A stretch of DNA of 64,000 nucleotides from Neptunitalea chrysea (GTDB lineage: Bacteria; Bacteroidota; Bacteroidia; Flavobacteriales; Flavobacteriaceae), in assembly GCF_027924145.1 (NCBI RefSeq), contig NZ_BRVP01000011.1, forward strand, positions 62,001-126,000, in the 5' to 3' direction. Positions 1 to 8,065 of this stretch are shown here, one piece after another. The notes beneath the pieces were generated by a model, which saw nothing but the letters and a program-made list of their open reading frames with translations, made no database searches and was not told the DNA's origin. The number at the start of each line of letters is the position of its first letter. Position 1 is the stretch's first letter. The translations under genes and the position numbers were made by a program.

Positions 1-1
1 A

Positions 2-1051
2 AAGAAATTTAGAAGCGGGATTGATTTAGGAGCAGATATTGTTAGTTTTAAAAATAATTCAAGATATCTGGGAGTAAATACAGATCTTGATAAAAACTAT
101 GTGTTTCCTAATCTTTCTGCACATTTAAATTACCGTATGGATAAATCAAAGTCTATTTGGTCTAGATATCGCTATAATGTAAGTTTGCCATCTGCACAAC
201 AAATATTACCTGTAGAAAACCTTTCTAATACATTAAATACTGTTGTTGGTAATGGGGATCTGCAACCAACAAAAAGGCATAATTTGTATTTCAACTTTAA
301 TAATTATGATTACTCTACTCGAACAGGAATGTTTATGTGGTTAGGAGGTAATTATTATCAGGATCAAATTGTAACCTCAGTTGTGTATGATGATTCTAAT
401 AAGGGGACTACTACTTACCAGAATTTAGATGATGTTTATAGTTGGTATACAGGGGTAAGTTATAATAAGCAAATTAAAAGTGAAGGTTCTAGTTTCCGTT
501 ACCGTGTAAGTATGAATGTTAATCAAAGTAGAAGTAAAGGGTTAACGAATGCAGAACTATATGAGTCATCTACATGGCAATTAAATCCTAAGGCGTCTCT
601 TACGTACGAAATAACAGATATGTTTACGGTAGAACCTAGTTATTCTTATACCTATAATACTACTAATTACGATAATTATATTATAGATAACAGTAGTAAT
701 TTTACGCATAAAGCGAGAATTGAAACTACTTTAACATGGCCTAAGAATTTAGTATGGGGGAACGATTTTGGGTATACGTATAACTCTAATATAGCAGATG
801 GTTTTCAAAAAGACTTCTACTTATGGAATACTAGTTTAGGATATTATTTCTTAGATAAAAAGTTATTGGCGAAGGTAAAAGTGTATGATATATTAGATCA
901 GAATGTAAGTGCTACCAGAACTATTACACCAACAGCTATTGTAGATGAGGAAAATACGGTATTAAAGCAATATGTAATGTTCTCATTAACCTATAATATG
1001 GAAATGTTTGGAGGTAAAAGAAAGAGCAGAAATCGTATGTGGATGAACTAA
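2..1051 (+). CDS. Outer-membrane beta-barrel / TonB-dependent receptor family protein, C-terminal part
   Basis: The frame is open from base 2, so this is the 3' end of a longer gene whose start lies before the window. About 350 residues are visible. They alternate aromatic and polar residues as membrane beta-strands do, with many Tyr-, Trp- and Asn-rich strands. The end, with a YNMEMFGGK motif and a basic tail, matches the closing strand of the OMP_b-brl_3 class of TonB-dependent receptors common in Flavobacteriia. It would sit in the outer membrane. The ligand cannot be told because plug and N-terminus are missing. An internal GTG at 101 is not a real start. Confidence 0.8.
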   Translation, partial: KKFRSGIDLGADIVSFKNNSRYLGVNTDLDKNYVFPNLSAHLNYRMDKSKSIWSRYRYNVSLPSAQQILPVENLSNTLNTVVGNGDLQPTKRHNLYFNFNNYDYSTRTGMFMWLGGNYYQDQIVTSVVYDDSNKGTTTYQNLDDVYSWYTGVSYNKQIKSEGSSFRYRVSMNVNQSRSKGLTNAELYESSTWQLNPKASLTYEITDMFTVEPSYSYTYNTTNYDNYIIDNSSNFTHKARIETTLTWPKNLVWGNDFGYTYNSNIADGFQKDFYLWNTSLGYYFLDKKLLAKVKVYDILDQNVSATRTITPTAIVDEENTVLKQYVMFSLTYNMEMFGGKRKSRNRMWMN

Positions 1052-1410
1052 AATGATTTAGTGTACATATACTGAGTGCTTTGTGTGTGCTGGTGAATAG
1101 TGATAAAATAGTATTCTATTTACCAGCCACAACTGGCACTACTACTAGAAAAAAACAAACCATTTTAAAATTCACTACTAGGAGATTCTCTACCTTTATT
1201 CCCATTGTTATTACACTTTTTTTCTTATAATTATAACAATTGTTGTGATTGAAAAGGTTTCAAGTCTACTTACTTAATCCTATAATTTTCTGGAAGATTT
1301 TGTTTAGCTTAATTGTTTTCGATAGTTGTATTTTTAAAACCAAAGCCTACGAAAAAAAATAGATTAGAATAGTATACACCAAAAACAATTAAACCTACAA
1401 TACTTACTTT
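1052..1410. other. Intergenic region, no gene; one hairpin
   Basis: About 360 bases between the barrel gene and merR, which converge. I see no coding frame. A hairpin at 1090-1126 (11-bp arms with one G-T pair, CTGGTGAATAG and CTATTTACCAG) lies 39 bases after the barrel stop codon. It may be the 3' end structure of that transcript, although it lacks a T-run. The remainder is AT-rich and featureless. Confidence 0.5.
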
Positions 1411-1740
1411 TTATAACTGACTTTTAATCTTAATGAGTTCTGCTTTTATATTTTCTAGCTTTCTTATAATCTCAAAATTGGTAAGCGTTTTTTTACGTTC
1501 TTCTTTTAAATGAATTTTTGCTCCTTCTAGGGTAAAGCCTCTTTCTTTAACTAAATGATATATAAGCTGTAAATTTTTGATGTCTTCACGTGTAAACTTT
1601 CTATTGCCCTTAGCATTTTTTTTTGGTTTTAAAACATCAAATTCTTTCTCCCAAAAACGTATTAGTGAGGTGTTTACCTTGAAAGCTTCGGCTACTTCAC
1701 CTATGCTGTAATACAATTTATCAGGGAGATTTATATGCAT
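1411..1740 (-). CDS. MerR family transcriptional regulator
   Basis: A 109-residue protein with a MerR-type winged helix at residues 9-78: an YSIGEVAEAF helix, a turn, then IRFWEKEFD and the wing NAKGNRKFTREDI. A short helical dimerisation tail follows. No C-terminal effector domain or metal-binding Cys is present, so the signal is unknown. The gene starts 4 bases after the M23 peptidase gene ends and must be co-transcribed with it. The pair diverges from alaS. A MerR-M23 peptidase-alaS order is, from memory, common in Flavobacteriaceae. Confidence 0.9.
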   Translation of the reverse strand: MHINLPDKLYYSIGEVAEAFKVNTSLIRFWEKEFDVLKPKKNAKGNRKFTREDIKNLQLIYHLVKERGFTLEGAKIHLKEERKKTLTNFEIIRKLENIKAELIKIKSQL

Positions 1741-1744
1741 AGTA

Positions 1745-2722
1745 TTAATCCAGTGATTGGTTTTCTAAAGTAGAAGCTTTTAACATAGCGTCAAACTCTT
1801 TCTCAGTTAAACTACCGTAGTAAAAGTTCATTGGGTTAATACGTTCACCATCTTTCCATACCTCATAATGGCAGTGAGGGCCTCTAGATCGTCCTGTATT
1901 ACCTACATATCCTATTATATCTCCACGTTTAACATGCTGACCTTTTCTAACATTGTATTTACTTAAGTGGGCATACAAACTAATATAACCATACCCATGG
2001 TTTATTCGTATATGATTTCCATAACCTGAAGAACGATTGTCTGCTCTTGCAATAACACCATCTCCGGTGGCATATACAGGAGTACCCGTTTTGGCAGAAA
2101 AGTCCATCCCGTAATGAAATTTTCTTGCTTTGGTAAATGGGTCAGATCTCCAACCGTAGCCAGATGCCATACGTTTTAAATTGTCATTTCGTACTGGCTG
2201 AATAGCTGGTATTTTGGCAAGAAATTTTTCTTTGTCATCTGCCAGTTTTTTAATTTCATTTAGTGATTTAGACTGAATTACAATTCGTTTTTTTAAGATA
2301 TCAAGTCGCTTTTCTGTAGTCTTAATGATTTCAGAGTTTTCATAACCATCTAAGTTATCGTATCTGTTAATACCTCCAAAACCGGCTTTACGTTGATCAT
2401 CTGGTATAGGATCTGCTTCGAAATACACACGATAGATGCTATTGTCTTTTTCTTCAACATGAGCTAACGCATCTTCCATCAGCTCCATTTTCTTATTAAT
2501 AATCTTTAGCTGAAGTTCGTATTGCTTGTTTTCCCGTTCCAAAGAAAGTTCTTTTGGAGTGTTAAACAAATTAATATTTAAAAGAAACAGCGCCCCGAAA
2601 ATTCCAAAGATGAAAAATGCAAGAGAAATTAGTGTAAAGTCTCTTAATTTCTTTCCTCTTTTGCTTTCTATTTTTTTATAAGATAATGAATCTTGGTCGT
2701 AATAATATTTTACCTTACTCAT
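1745..2722 (-). CDS. M23 family metallopeptidase (LytM-type endopeptidase)
   Basis: A 325-residue inner-membrane-anchored peptidoglycan endopeptidase. The N-terminus is cytoplasmic and basic, one membrane segment covers about residues 29-48, and two coiled-coil stretches follow (about 55-95 and 130-170). The C-terminal M23 domain starts near 185. Its zinc ligands are visible: His203 and Asp207 in HYGMD, and His285 in HCH, with His252 in YAHLS as the likely catalytic base. It therefore looks active rather than a degenerate EnvC/NlpD-like activator. It is the first gene of an operon with merR. Its role in cell-wall remodelling is inferred from the family. Confidence 0.92.
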   Translation of the reverse strand: MSKVKYYYDQDSLSYKKIESKRGKKLRDFTLISLAFFIFGIFGALFLLNINLFNTPKELSLERENKQYELQLKIINKKMELMEDALAHVEEKDNSIYRVYFEADPIPDDQRKAGFGGINRYDNLDGYENSEIIKTTEKRLDILKKRIVIQSKSLNEIKKLADDKEKFLAKIPAIQPVRNDNLKRMASGYGWRSDPFTKARKFHYGMDFSAKTGTPVYATGDGVIARADNRSSGYGNHIRINHGYGYISLYAHLSKYNVRKGQHVKRGDIIGYVGNTGRSRGPHCHYEVWKDGERINPMNFYYGSLTEKEFDAMLKASTLENQSLD

Positions 2723-2795
2723 AACCGAAAAAATTCTATTTTTGCAACAAACGTATTATCAAATAGTTTATTATGTAAATAACACGTGTAATCTA

Positions 2796-2826
2796 CAAAT
2801 ATAAACATTGCGGTATGTTATTACAA
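2796..2826 (-). promoter_or_regulatory. Bacteroidota-type promoter for the M23-merR operon
   Basis: On the minus strand, -33 TTG (2824-2826), a 20-base spacer, then -7 TATATTTG (2796-2803), an exact match to TAnnTTTG. It lies about 75 bases upstream of the M23 start. Element identity is seen in the sequence; activity is inferred. Confidence 0.65.
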
Positions 2827-2855
2827 TATTTAATAGGCATAGAATCTAATTTTAT

Positions 2856-5468
2856 ATGACTTCTCAAGAAATAAGATCTACTTTTTTAGAATTTTTCAAA
2901 AGTAAAAATCATCAAATTGTTCCATCGGCCCCCATGGTCATTAAAAATGATCCGACTTTAATGTTTACCAATGCCGGAATGAATCAGTTTAAAGAATATT
3001 TTTTAGACCATGGTATTCCTAAAAGTACCCGTGTAACCGATACACAAAAGTGTTTAAGAGTTTCGGGTAAGCATAATGATTTGGAAGAAGTGGGGATGGA
3101 TACCTATCACCATACCATGTTCGAAATGCTTGGAAATTGGAGCTTTGGAGACTATTTTAAAGAAGAGGCAATAGCCTGGGCATGGGAATTACTTACCAAG
3201 GTTTTTAAAATAGACAAAGACATTCTGTATGTTACCATTTTTGAAGGAGACAAGAAAGATGGACTGTCTAAAGATATGGAATCGTATAATTTCTGGAAAA
3301 AACATATTTCTGAAGATCGGATTCTTTTAGGAAATAAAAAAGATAATTTCTGGGAGATGGGAGATCAGGGACCATGTGGGCCTTGTTCTGAGATTCATGT
3401 TGATATACGTTCGGTAGAAGAAAAAGCAAAAGTATCTGGAGCAGCGTTAGTTAATAATGATCATCCGCAGGTAGTGGAAGTTTGGAATCTGGTATTTATG
3501 CAATTCAATAGAAAAGCTAACGGAGATCTTGAAAAATTACCGGCTCAGCATGTAGATACAGGAATGGGATTTGAGCGCTTGTGTATGGTGTTGCAAGGCA
3601 AGCAAAGTAACTACGATACCGATGTATTTACACCGTTACTAAAAGAGATTGAATTAGTAACCAATCATGTATACGGAAAAACAGAGCAGACCGATATTGC
3701 AATGCGTGTGATAGCAGACCATGTTAGAGCAGTGGCATTTGCTATTGCAGACGGGCAGTTACCTAGTAATACAGGTGCCGGATATGTGATAAGAAGAATA
3801 TTGCGTAGAGCTATTAGATATGGGTTCTCATTTCTTGATCAAAATGAACCATTTATCTTTAAATTAATTCATACGCTAAGTTCGCAGATGAAAGATGCTT
3901 TTCCGGAATTGGGAGCGCAAAAAAATCTGGTAGTAAATGTAATAAAGGAGGAAGAAATATCTTTCCTGCGTACTCTAGAGCAAGGATTGCTATTGTTAGA
4001 AAGTATTATAGGGAATACTAAAGGTAAAGAGGTTTCTGGAAGCAAAGCATTTGAGCTGTATGATACGTATGGGTTTCCTATAGATTTAACAGCTTTAATT
4101 CTTAGAGAAAGAGGGTATACACTAGATGAGAAAAAATTTGATGAAGAGCTTCAGAAGCAGAAAGAACGTTCTAGAGCGGCTACAAAGATAGATACAGGAG
4201 ATTGGCAGGTACTTATAGACGATAACGAAGAAGAGTTTATAGGCTATGATAGTCTTTCTACCAAAGTTAAAATAACCAAGTATAGAAGAGTAGAAAGTAA
4301 GAAGGATGGTGAAATGTTTCAGTTGGTATTTAATCTTACCCCATTTTATGCAGAGAGTGGTGGACAGGTTGGGGATAAAGGCTATTTAGAGTGCCCTAAC
4401 GGAGAGATTACCTATATCGTTGATACTAAGAAAGAAAACAATCTTATTATTCATAACACCAAGACATTACCACTAAATATAAACAATAAGTTTACAGCAA
4501 TAGTAGATGCTAAACAACGTGCAAGAACAAGTAGTAACCATACAGCAACACACTTGTTGCACCAAGGATTACGTCATGTACTGGGTACACATGTAGAACA
4601 GAAAGGGTCTATGGTACGTAGTGGGTATTTACGTTTTGACTTTTCGCACTTTAGTAGGGTGACTGATGAGGAATTAATCGCTGTTCAAGATTTTGTAAAT
4701 GCACGTATCAGAGAGCAAATTCCTTTGGAAGAAAGAAGAAATGTACCTTATACACAGGCAGTGGAAGAAGGAGCTATAGGGTTGTTTGGTGAGAAATACG
4801 GAGATACCGTACGTGTAATTCGCTTTGGCGAAAGCATGGAGCTTTGTGGAGGTACGCATGTAAAGAATACGGGAGATATCTGGCATTTTATAATTACCTC
4901 TGAGGGAGCTGTTGCTGCCGGGGTACGTAGAATAGAGGCGATTACCTCTGATGCTGCTAAAGATTATTTTGCAGAGCAAGCCAAGGCTTTTCAAAAAGTA
5001 AAAGCGGTACTTAAAAATACAAAAGACCCTGTGAAGGCTATTGAAAACTTACAGGAAGAAAATGGAACCCTTAAAAAGCAAGTAGAACAGCTTTTAAAGG
5101 ATAAAGCGAGTGGTTTAAAGAACGAACTAAAGCATCAGGTAAAAGAAGTTAACGGAGTTAATTTTCTTGCTGTAAACGTAGATTTAGATGCAGGAGCTAT
5201 AAAAGATGTAGCATTCAATCTAGGAAATGAGATAGATAACTTATTTGCCGTGTTTGGAACAGACCAAGGAGGTAAAGCTATTTTAACGTGTTACATTAAT
5301 AAAGAATTAGCAAAAAAGAAAGACCTTAATGCGGGTACTATTGTGCGCGAGCTTGGTAAATATATCCAAGGAGGCGGTGGAGGTCAGCCTTTCTTTGCAA
5401 CCGCAGGAGGTAAAAACCCAGCGGGTATTCCGGTGGCTTTAGAAAAAGTAATAGACTATATAAAATAA
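2856..5468 (+). CDS. alaS: Alanine--tRNA ligase
   Basis: An 870-residue class II synthetase that charges tRNA-Ala in the cytoplasm. The N-terminus has the aminoacylation domain ([22 protein letters not shown], the CGPCSEIH motif near residue 180). The editing domain carries the HxxxH zinc/catalytic motif HTATHLLH near residue 568 and CGGTH near residue 670. The C-terminal C-Ala domain ends with a [14 protein letters not shown]-type glycine-rich segment. Length is usual for the family. It is transcribed alone, divergent from the M23-merR pair, and is followed by a strong hairpin terminator. Confidence 0.98.
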   Translation: MTSQEIRSTFLEFFKSKNHQIVPSAPMVIKNDPTLMFTNAGMNQFKEYFLDHGIPKSTRVTDTQKCLRVSGKHNDLEEVGMDTYHHTMFEMLGNWSFGDYFKEEAIAWAWELLTKVFKIDKDILYVTIFEGDKKDGLSKDMESYNFWKKHISEDRILLGNKKDNFWEMGDQGPCGPCSEIHVDIRSVEEKAKVSGAALVNNDHPQVVEVWNLVFMQFNRKANGDLEKLPAQHVDTGMGFERLCMVLQGKQSNYDTDVFTPLLKEIELVTNHVYGKTEQTDIAMRVIADHVRAVAFAIADGQLPSNTGAGYVIRRILRRAIRYGFSFLDQNEPFIFKLIHTLSSQMKDAFPELGAQKNLVVNVIKEEEISFLRTLEQGLLLLESIIGNTKGKEVSGSKAFELYDTYGFPIDLTALILRERGYTLDEKKFDEELQKQKERSRAATKIDTGDWQVLIDDNEEEFIGYDSLSTKVKITKYRRVESKKDGEMFQLVFNLTPFYAESGGQVGDKGYLECPNGEITYIVDTKKENNLIIHNTKTLPLNINNKFTAIVDAKQRARTSSNHTATHLLHQGLRHVLGTHVEQKGSMVRSGYLRFDFSHFSRVTDEELIAVQDFVNARIREQIPLEERRNVPYTQAVEEGAIGLFGEKYGDTVRVIRFGESMELCGGTHVKNTGDIWHFIITSEGAVAAGVRRIEAITSDAAKDYFAEQAKAFQKVKAVLKNTKDPVKAIENLQEENGTLKKQVEQLLKDKASGLKNELKHQVKEVNGVNFLAVNVDLDAGAIKDVAFNLGNEIDNLFAVFGTDQGGKAILTCYINKELAKKKDLNAGTIVRELGKYIQGGGGGQPFFATAGGKNPAGIPVALEKVIDYIK

Positions 5469-5488
5469 GTATAAAATACGTAACTTTT

Positions 5489-5526
5489 AAGCCTGAATAG
5501 TTTTTCTATTCAGGCTTTATTTTTGC
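5489..5526 (+). terminator. Intrinsic terminator after alaS
   Basis: A perfect 12-bp stem (AAGCCTGAATAG / CTATTCAGGCTT) with a TTTTT loop, followed by TATTTTTG. It lies 20 bases after the alaS stop codon. Confidence 0.85.
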
Positions 5527-5547
5527 TCAAACTAGTTCCGAGTTGTT

Positions 5548-6495
5548 ATGAAATTACAGACCAATGTACCTATAGAAAAAGTTGTTCAGCCTATTGGCTA
5601 TGAAGATACCCTTTTGTTAATGGGGTCTTGTTTTGTGACTAATATAGGGGAGAAATTAGCCAATGCTAAATTTAAGCATACGGTAAATCCGTTTGGGGTT
5701 ATTTTTCAACCGTTAGCTATAGAGAAACTTATTGAGCGGGCTATTAATGAGGTATTTTTTACTGAGAATGACATCTTTTTTTATAATGAACAATGGCATA
5801 GTTATGAGGTACACTCACAGTGCAGTCATACGGATAAAGAAGTATTCTTATCTCGGTTAAATAATACGTTAAGGACATTAAAAGCAAGTTTACAAGCAGC
5901 TACTTGTTTTGTACTAACCTTAGGCACGGCATGGGTGTATCGGTTTATTGAGACCGATAGGTTAGTAGCTAATTGCCATAAAGTACCCCAAAAAAAGTTT
6001 TTAAAAGAGCTACTTTCTGTAGAAGATATACAAATTTCTATTGAAGCTATAATTGGTTTACTTAGAAGTGTAAACCCTACGATAAGGGTCATTACAACGG
6101 TATCACCTGTAAGACATCTTAAAGATGGTTTTATAGAAAATATGAGAAGTAAGTCGCATTTAATTACGGCGTTGCATAAGGTGGTAGAACCAAGAAAGCA
6201 AATCTATTATTTTCCATCTTATGAAATTATGATAGATGAGCTGAGAGATTACCGATTCTACAAAGATGATATGGTGCACCCAAGTGCTTTGGCGGTAGAT
6301 TATATTTGGGAGCGTTTTACCGAAGTGTGGATATCAGAAGAAACTAGAACAACCATGAATGAAGTAGAGTCTATTAGCAAAGGGCTTGCCCATAGACCTT
6401 TTAACCCAAATTCTGAGGCACATCAATTATTTCTTCAAAAATTAGCGGATAGAGTTGCTGCTTTAGAAAAAGAAAATCCTTTCATTCAGTTTTAA
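5548..6495 (+). CDS. GSCFA domain-containing protein
   Basis: A 315-residue protein with the family-defining GSCFV motif at residues 27-31 (GSCFA domain, PF08885), followed by NIGEKL and a VNPFG segment. The middle has TLGTAWVY and VSPVRH motifs, and the C-terminal part has DDMVHPSA. These blocks resemble an SGNH-like hydrolase fold (GSC block plus a distal D-x-x-H), but the biochemical role is not established. No signal peptide is visible, so it is probably cytoplasmic. It stands alone after the alaS terminator. Confidence 0.88.
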   Translation: MKLQTNVPIEKVVQPIGYEDTLLLMGSCFVTNIGEKLANAKFKHTVNPFGVIFQPLAIEKLIERAINEVFFTENDIFFYNEQWHSYEVHSQCSHTDKEVFLSRLNNTLRTLKASLQAATCFVLTLGTAWVYRFIETDRLVANCHKVPQKKFLKELLSVEDIQISIEAIIGLLRSVNPTIRVITTVSPVRHLKDGFIENMRSKSHLITALHKVVEPRKQIYYFPSYEIMIDELRDYRFYKDDMVHPSALAVDYIWERFTEVWISEETRTTMNEVESISKGLAHRPFNPNSEAHQLFLQKLADRVAALEKENPFIQF

Positions 6496-6549
6496 ATATA
6501 TGAGTTTTTCACAATCGTTAAAAAAAGGCTATAGGGTGGGAGCTTATAA

Positions 6550-6696
6550 CGCACATATTTAACCGGTAATAAATTACTTGTGTTACGGCTTATAGTTAAA
6601 GAAAATAGAGATAAAGAGTTTTAGCAGGTAATTCTGGATATTCATAAAGAAGTGTCTTTTAAAGAATTCAGAAACGTTACCGATGTAATGATATAG
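6550..6696 (+). pseudogene. Possible decayed reading frame
   Basis: A plus-strand frame that reads like protein (LLVLRLIVKENRDKEF, an in-frame TAG at 6622-6624, then QVILDIHKEVSFKEFR) but is broken by that stop and has no start codon. A 20-codon ORF beginning ATG at 6500 precedes it in another frame. I do not recognise the family. It could be a relic downstream of the GSCFA gene or simply chance. Confidence 0.2.
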
Positions 6697-6700
6697 ATAT

Positions 6701-6731
6701 AAAAAAAGCTCCAATAAAGGAACCTTTTTTA
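6701..6731. terminator. Weak, possibly bidirectional terminator between convergent genes
   Basis: An A-run, an imperfect stem (AGCTCC with GGAACCT, two mismatches) and a T-run. It lies between the GSCFA gene and the convergent rhodanese gene. Confidence 0.4.
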
Positions 6732-6751
6732 TAAAACTCTTTGTTATGTTC

Positions 6752-7063
6752 TTATTGCAATTTGTTGTAAAGACTCATGTAACCTCCACCATTCATAACT
6801 TCTATTCCGTTACTTTTAAGTACACTTGCAGCATTGGCGCTACGCATACCACTAGCACAACATGTGATAACTGGCTTATTCCATTTTTTAATAGTGGAAA
6901 TTTTACCTGATAAAGACTGAAGCGGAATATTTTTAGATCCTGGAATGGCTCCTCCACTATACTCGCCAGATGTTCTTACATCAACTATAATAGCATCTCT
7001 TGCAATGAAATCTTTTATCTGATCGGCTTTGTTACCTCCAAAAAGCTTGTCTAATAGTCCCAT
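6752..7063 (-). CDS. Rhodanese-like domain protein
   Basis: A single-domain rhodanese of 103 residues from the ATG at 7063. An upstream in-frame ATG at 7081 would add six residues, but MGLLDKLFG is the more natural start. The family features are IIVDVRTSGEYSGGAIPGS and the active-site loop CCASGMRS, with Cys69 as the likely persulfide-carrying residue. Small proteins of this kind act as sulfurtransferases or sulfur carriers in the cytoplasm. The physiological partner cannot be inferred, since neighbours are unrelated. Confidence 0.9.
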   Translation of the reverse strand: MGLLDKLFGGNKADQIKDFIARDAIIVDVRTSGEYSGGAIPGSKNIPLQSLSGKISTIKKWNKPVITCCASGMRSANAASVLKSNGIEVMNGGGYMSLYNKLQ

Positions 7064-7145
7064 GATTATATTTTTTAGCAAATTAACTCATTTGTTTATA
7101 ATCTGAGCGTATCAAAAGTTACACTGCAATGACTTAGCTTTAAAT

Positions 7146-7181
7146 AAAAATCCTGCTAAGATTATATTTAGCAGGATTTTT
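7146..7181 (-). terminator. Terminator of the DUF4136 gene
   Basis: A perfect inverted repeat AAAAATCCTGCTAA with its complement TTTAGCAGGATTTTT and a short loop. It lies between the two minus-strand genes, just past the DUF4136 stop codon. Symmetrical A/T runs would allow function in both directions. Confidence 0.85.
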
Positions 7182-7202
7182 GTCAAAACAATATACTTAA
7201 AC

Positions 7203-7736
7203 TTAATTTTTTATTTCGGGTGGGTATTGCTCTAAAATTTCATGAACAAAAGTACCAATACGTTCATCTTTCTTGTCAATGTTATCGGTAATTAAATATC
7301 CGGTACCTTTTCCTTGCCAAATAAGTTCTTTGCTTCCGGCATCAATAAGGTCTATAAATAAACTACCTTGAGTTGAGGTTCTTACGTTGTTATAGTTTCC
7401 TCCCCAGTACCATGGGTTCCATCCCCATCCGTAGTATCCGTAATTATTGTATACGTCTACTTGCTTTTGCTCTTTGGTAAAAATATTTACCAATAACTCA
7501 GGATTATTTGATTTTACAAAGCCTTTGGCTGTTAATTCTTTTTCAATGGCACGTAAAATTCTTTTCTTATCTAAATCCGATACTTCAGCTTTGTCTATAC
7601 CTGGTTTGTAAAAAGCAAAGGTTTTATACGTTGTAAAGTCGGCTTCCTTGTCATAATCCGAAACCACTCTTACGCTTGAGCAACTAGCTGTAACCGCTAT
7701 AATTGCTACTACTAAAATTGTTTTTATGAATTTCAT
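7203..7736 (-). CDS. DUF4136 domain-containing lipoprotein
   Basis: A 177-residue protein with a lipoprotein signal (hydrophobic stretch then TASCSS, lipid-modified Cys19). The mature part matches DUF4136: VVSDYDKEADFTTYKTFAF, a KRILRAIEKELTAKGF helix, a Trp/Tyr/Gly-rich loop near residues 100-120, then GSLFIDLIDAGSKELIWQG. It is expected to be membrane-tethered in the periplasm or outer membrane. The function of the family is unknown. A 24-bp dyad lies just upstream of its start (7757-7780). Confidence 0.88.
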   Translation of the reverse strand: MKFIKTILVVAIIAVTASCSSVRVVSDYDKEADFTTYKTFAFYKPGIDKAEVSDLDKKRILRAIEKELTAKGFVKSNNPELLVNIFTKEQKQVDVYNNYGYYGWGWNPWYWGGNYNNVRTSTQGSLFIDLIDAGSKELIWQGKGTGYLITDNIDKKDERIGTFVHEILEQYPPEIKN

Positions 7737-7756
7737 ATTTTAATCGCTTAAATGAG

Positions 7757-7780
7757 TTTATACTAAATGCCTAGTATAAA
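7757..7780. promoter_or_regulatory. 24-bp perfect dyad upstream of the DUF4136 gene
   Basis: TTTATACTA, six bases, then TAGTATAAA: a perfect 9+9 inverted repeat starting 21 bases upstream of the start codon. It could be an operator for a dimeric repressor or a hairpin in the 5' leader. Confidence 0.4.
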
Positions 7781-8010
7781 GTTAAATACAAAAAGTGTGC
7801 CTTTTTTAAATTTTTTGTTAATCTTTCAAAAAAATAAGGAGTATGCTCGTTAAAAGGTAGTAATGTTATTTGTTATGATAAGAACCTTAATAAAATGAAA
7901 AAGAAACTAAGTAAGCTACTTTAGAGCAAGTTCACGAAATATTCATTAAGAATAAAATTTTTATTTCAAGACAAGTCTCAGGGTATGTAATCTCGATTAT
8001 AGAGTGAAAG

Positions 8011-8042
8011 CAAAGAGGCTGTCTTTTTAGACAGCCTCTTTG
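8011..8042 (-). terminator. Terminator of the hutU transcript
   Basis: A perfect 14-bp stem CAAAGAGGCTGTCT / AGACAGCCTCTTTG with a short loop, 24 bases past the hutU stop codon. Confidence 0.8.
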
Positions 8043-8065
8043 CTTATATTGTAATACGTCTTCTA

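Larger units (their letters stand above)
7737..8065. other. Intergenic region: dyad, terminator, otherwise empty
   Basis: About 330 bases between hutU (upstream side on the minus strand) and the DUF4136 gene. It holds the hutU terminator (8011-8042) and a 24-bp dyad (7757-7780). No reading frame longer than about 10 codons with protein character was seen. Confidence 0.6.

Noticed and set aside
101-103. GTG at 101 as the start of the first gene
   Set aside because: The frame is open back to base 2 with barrel-like sequence, so the gene simply enters from outside the window.
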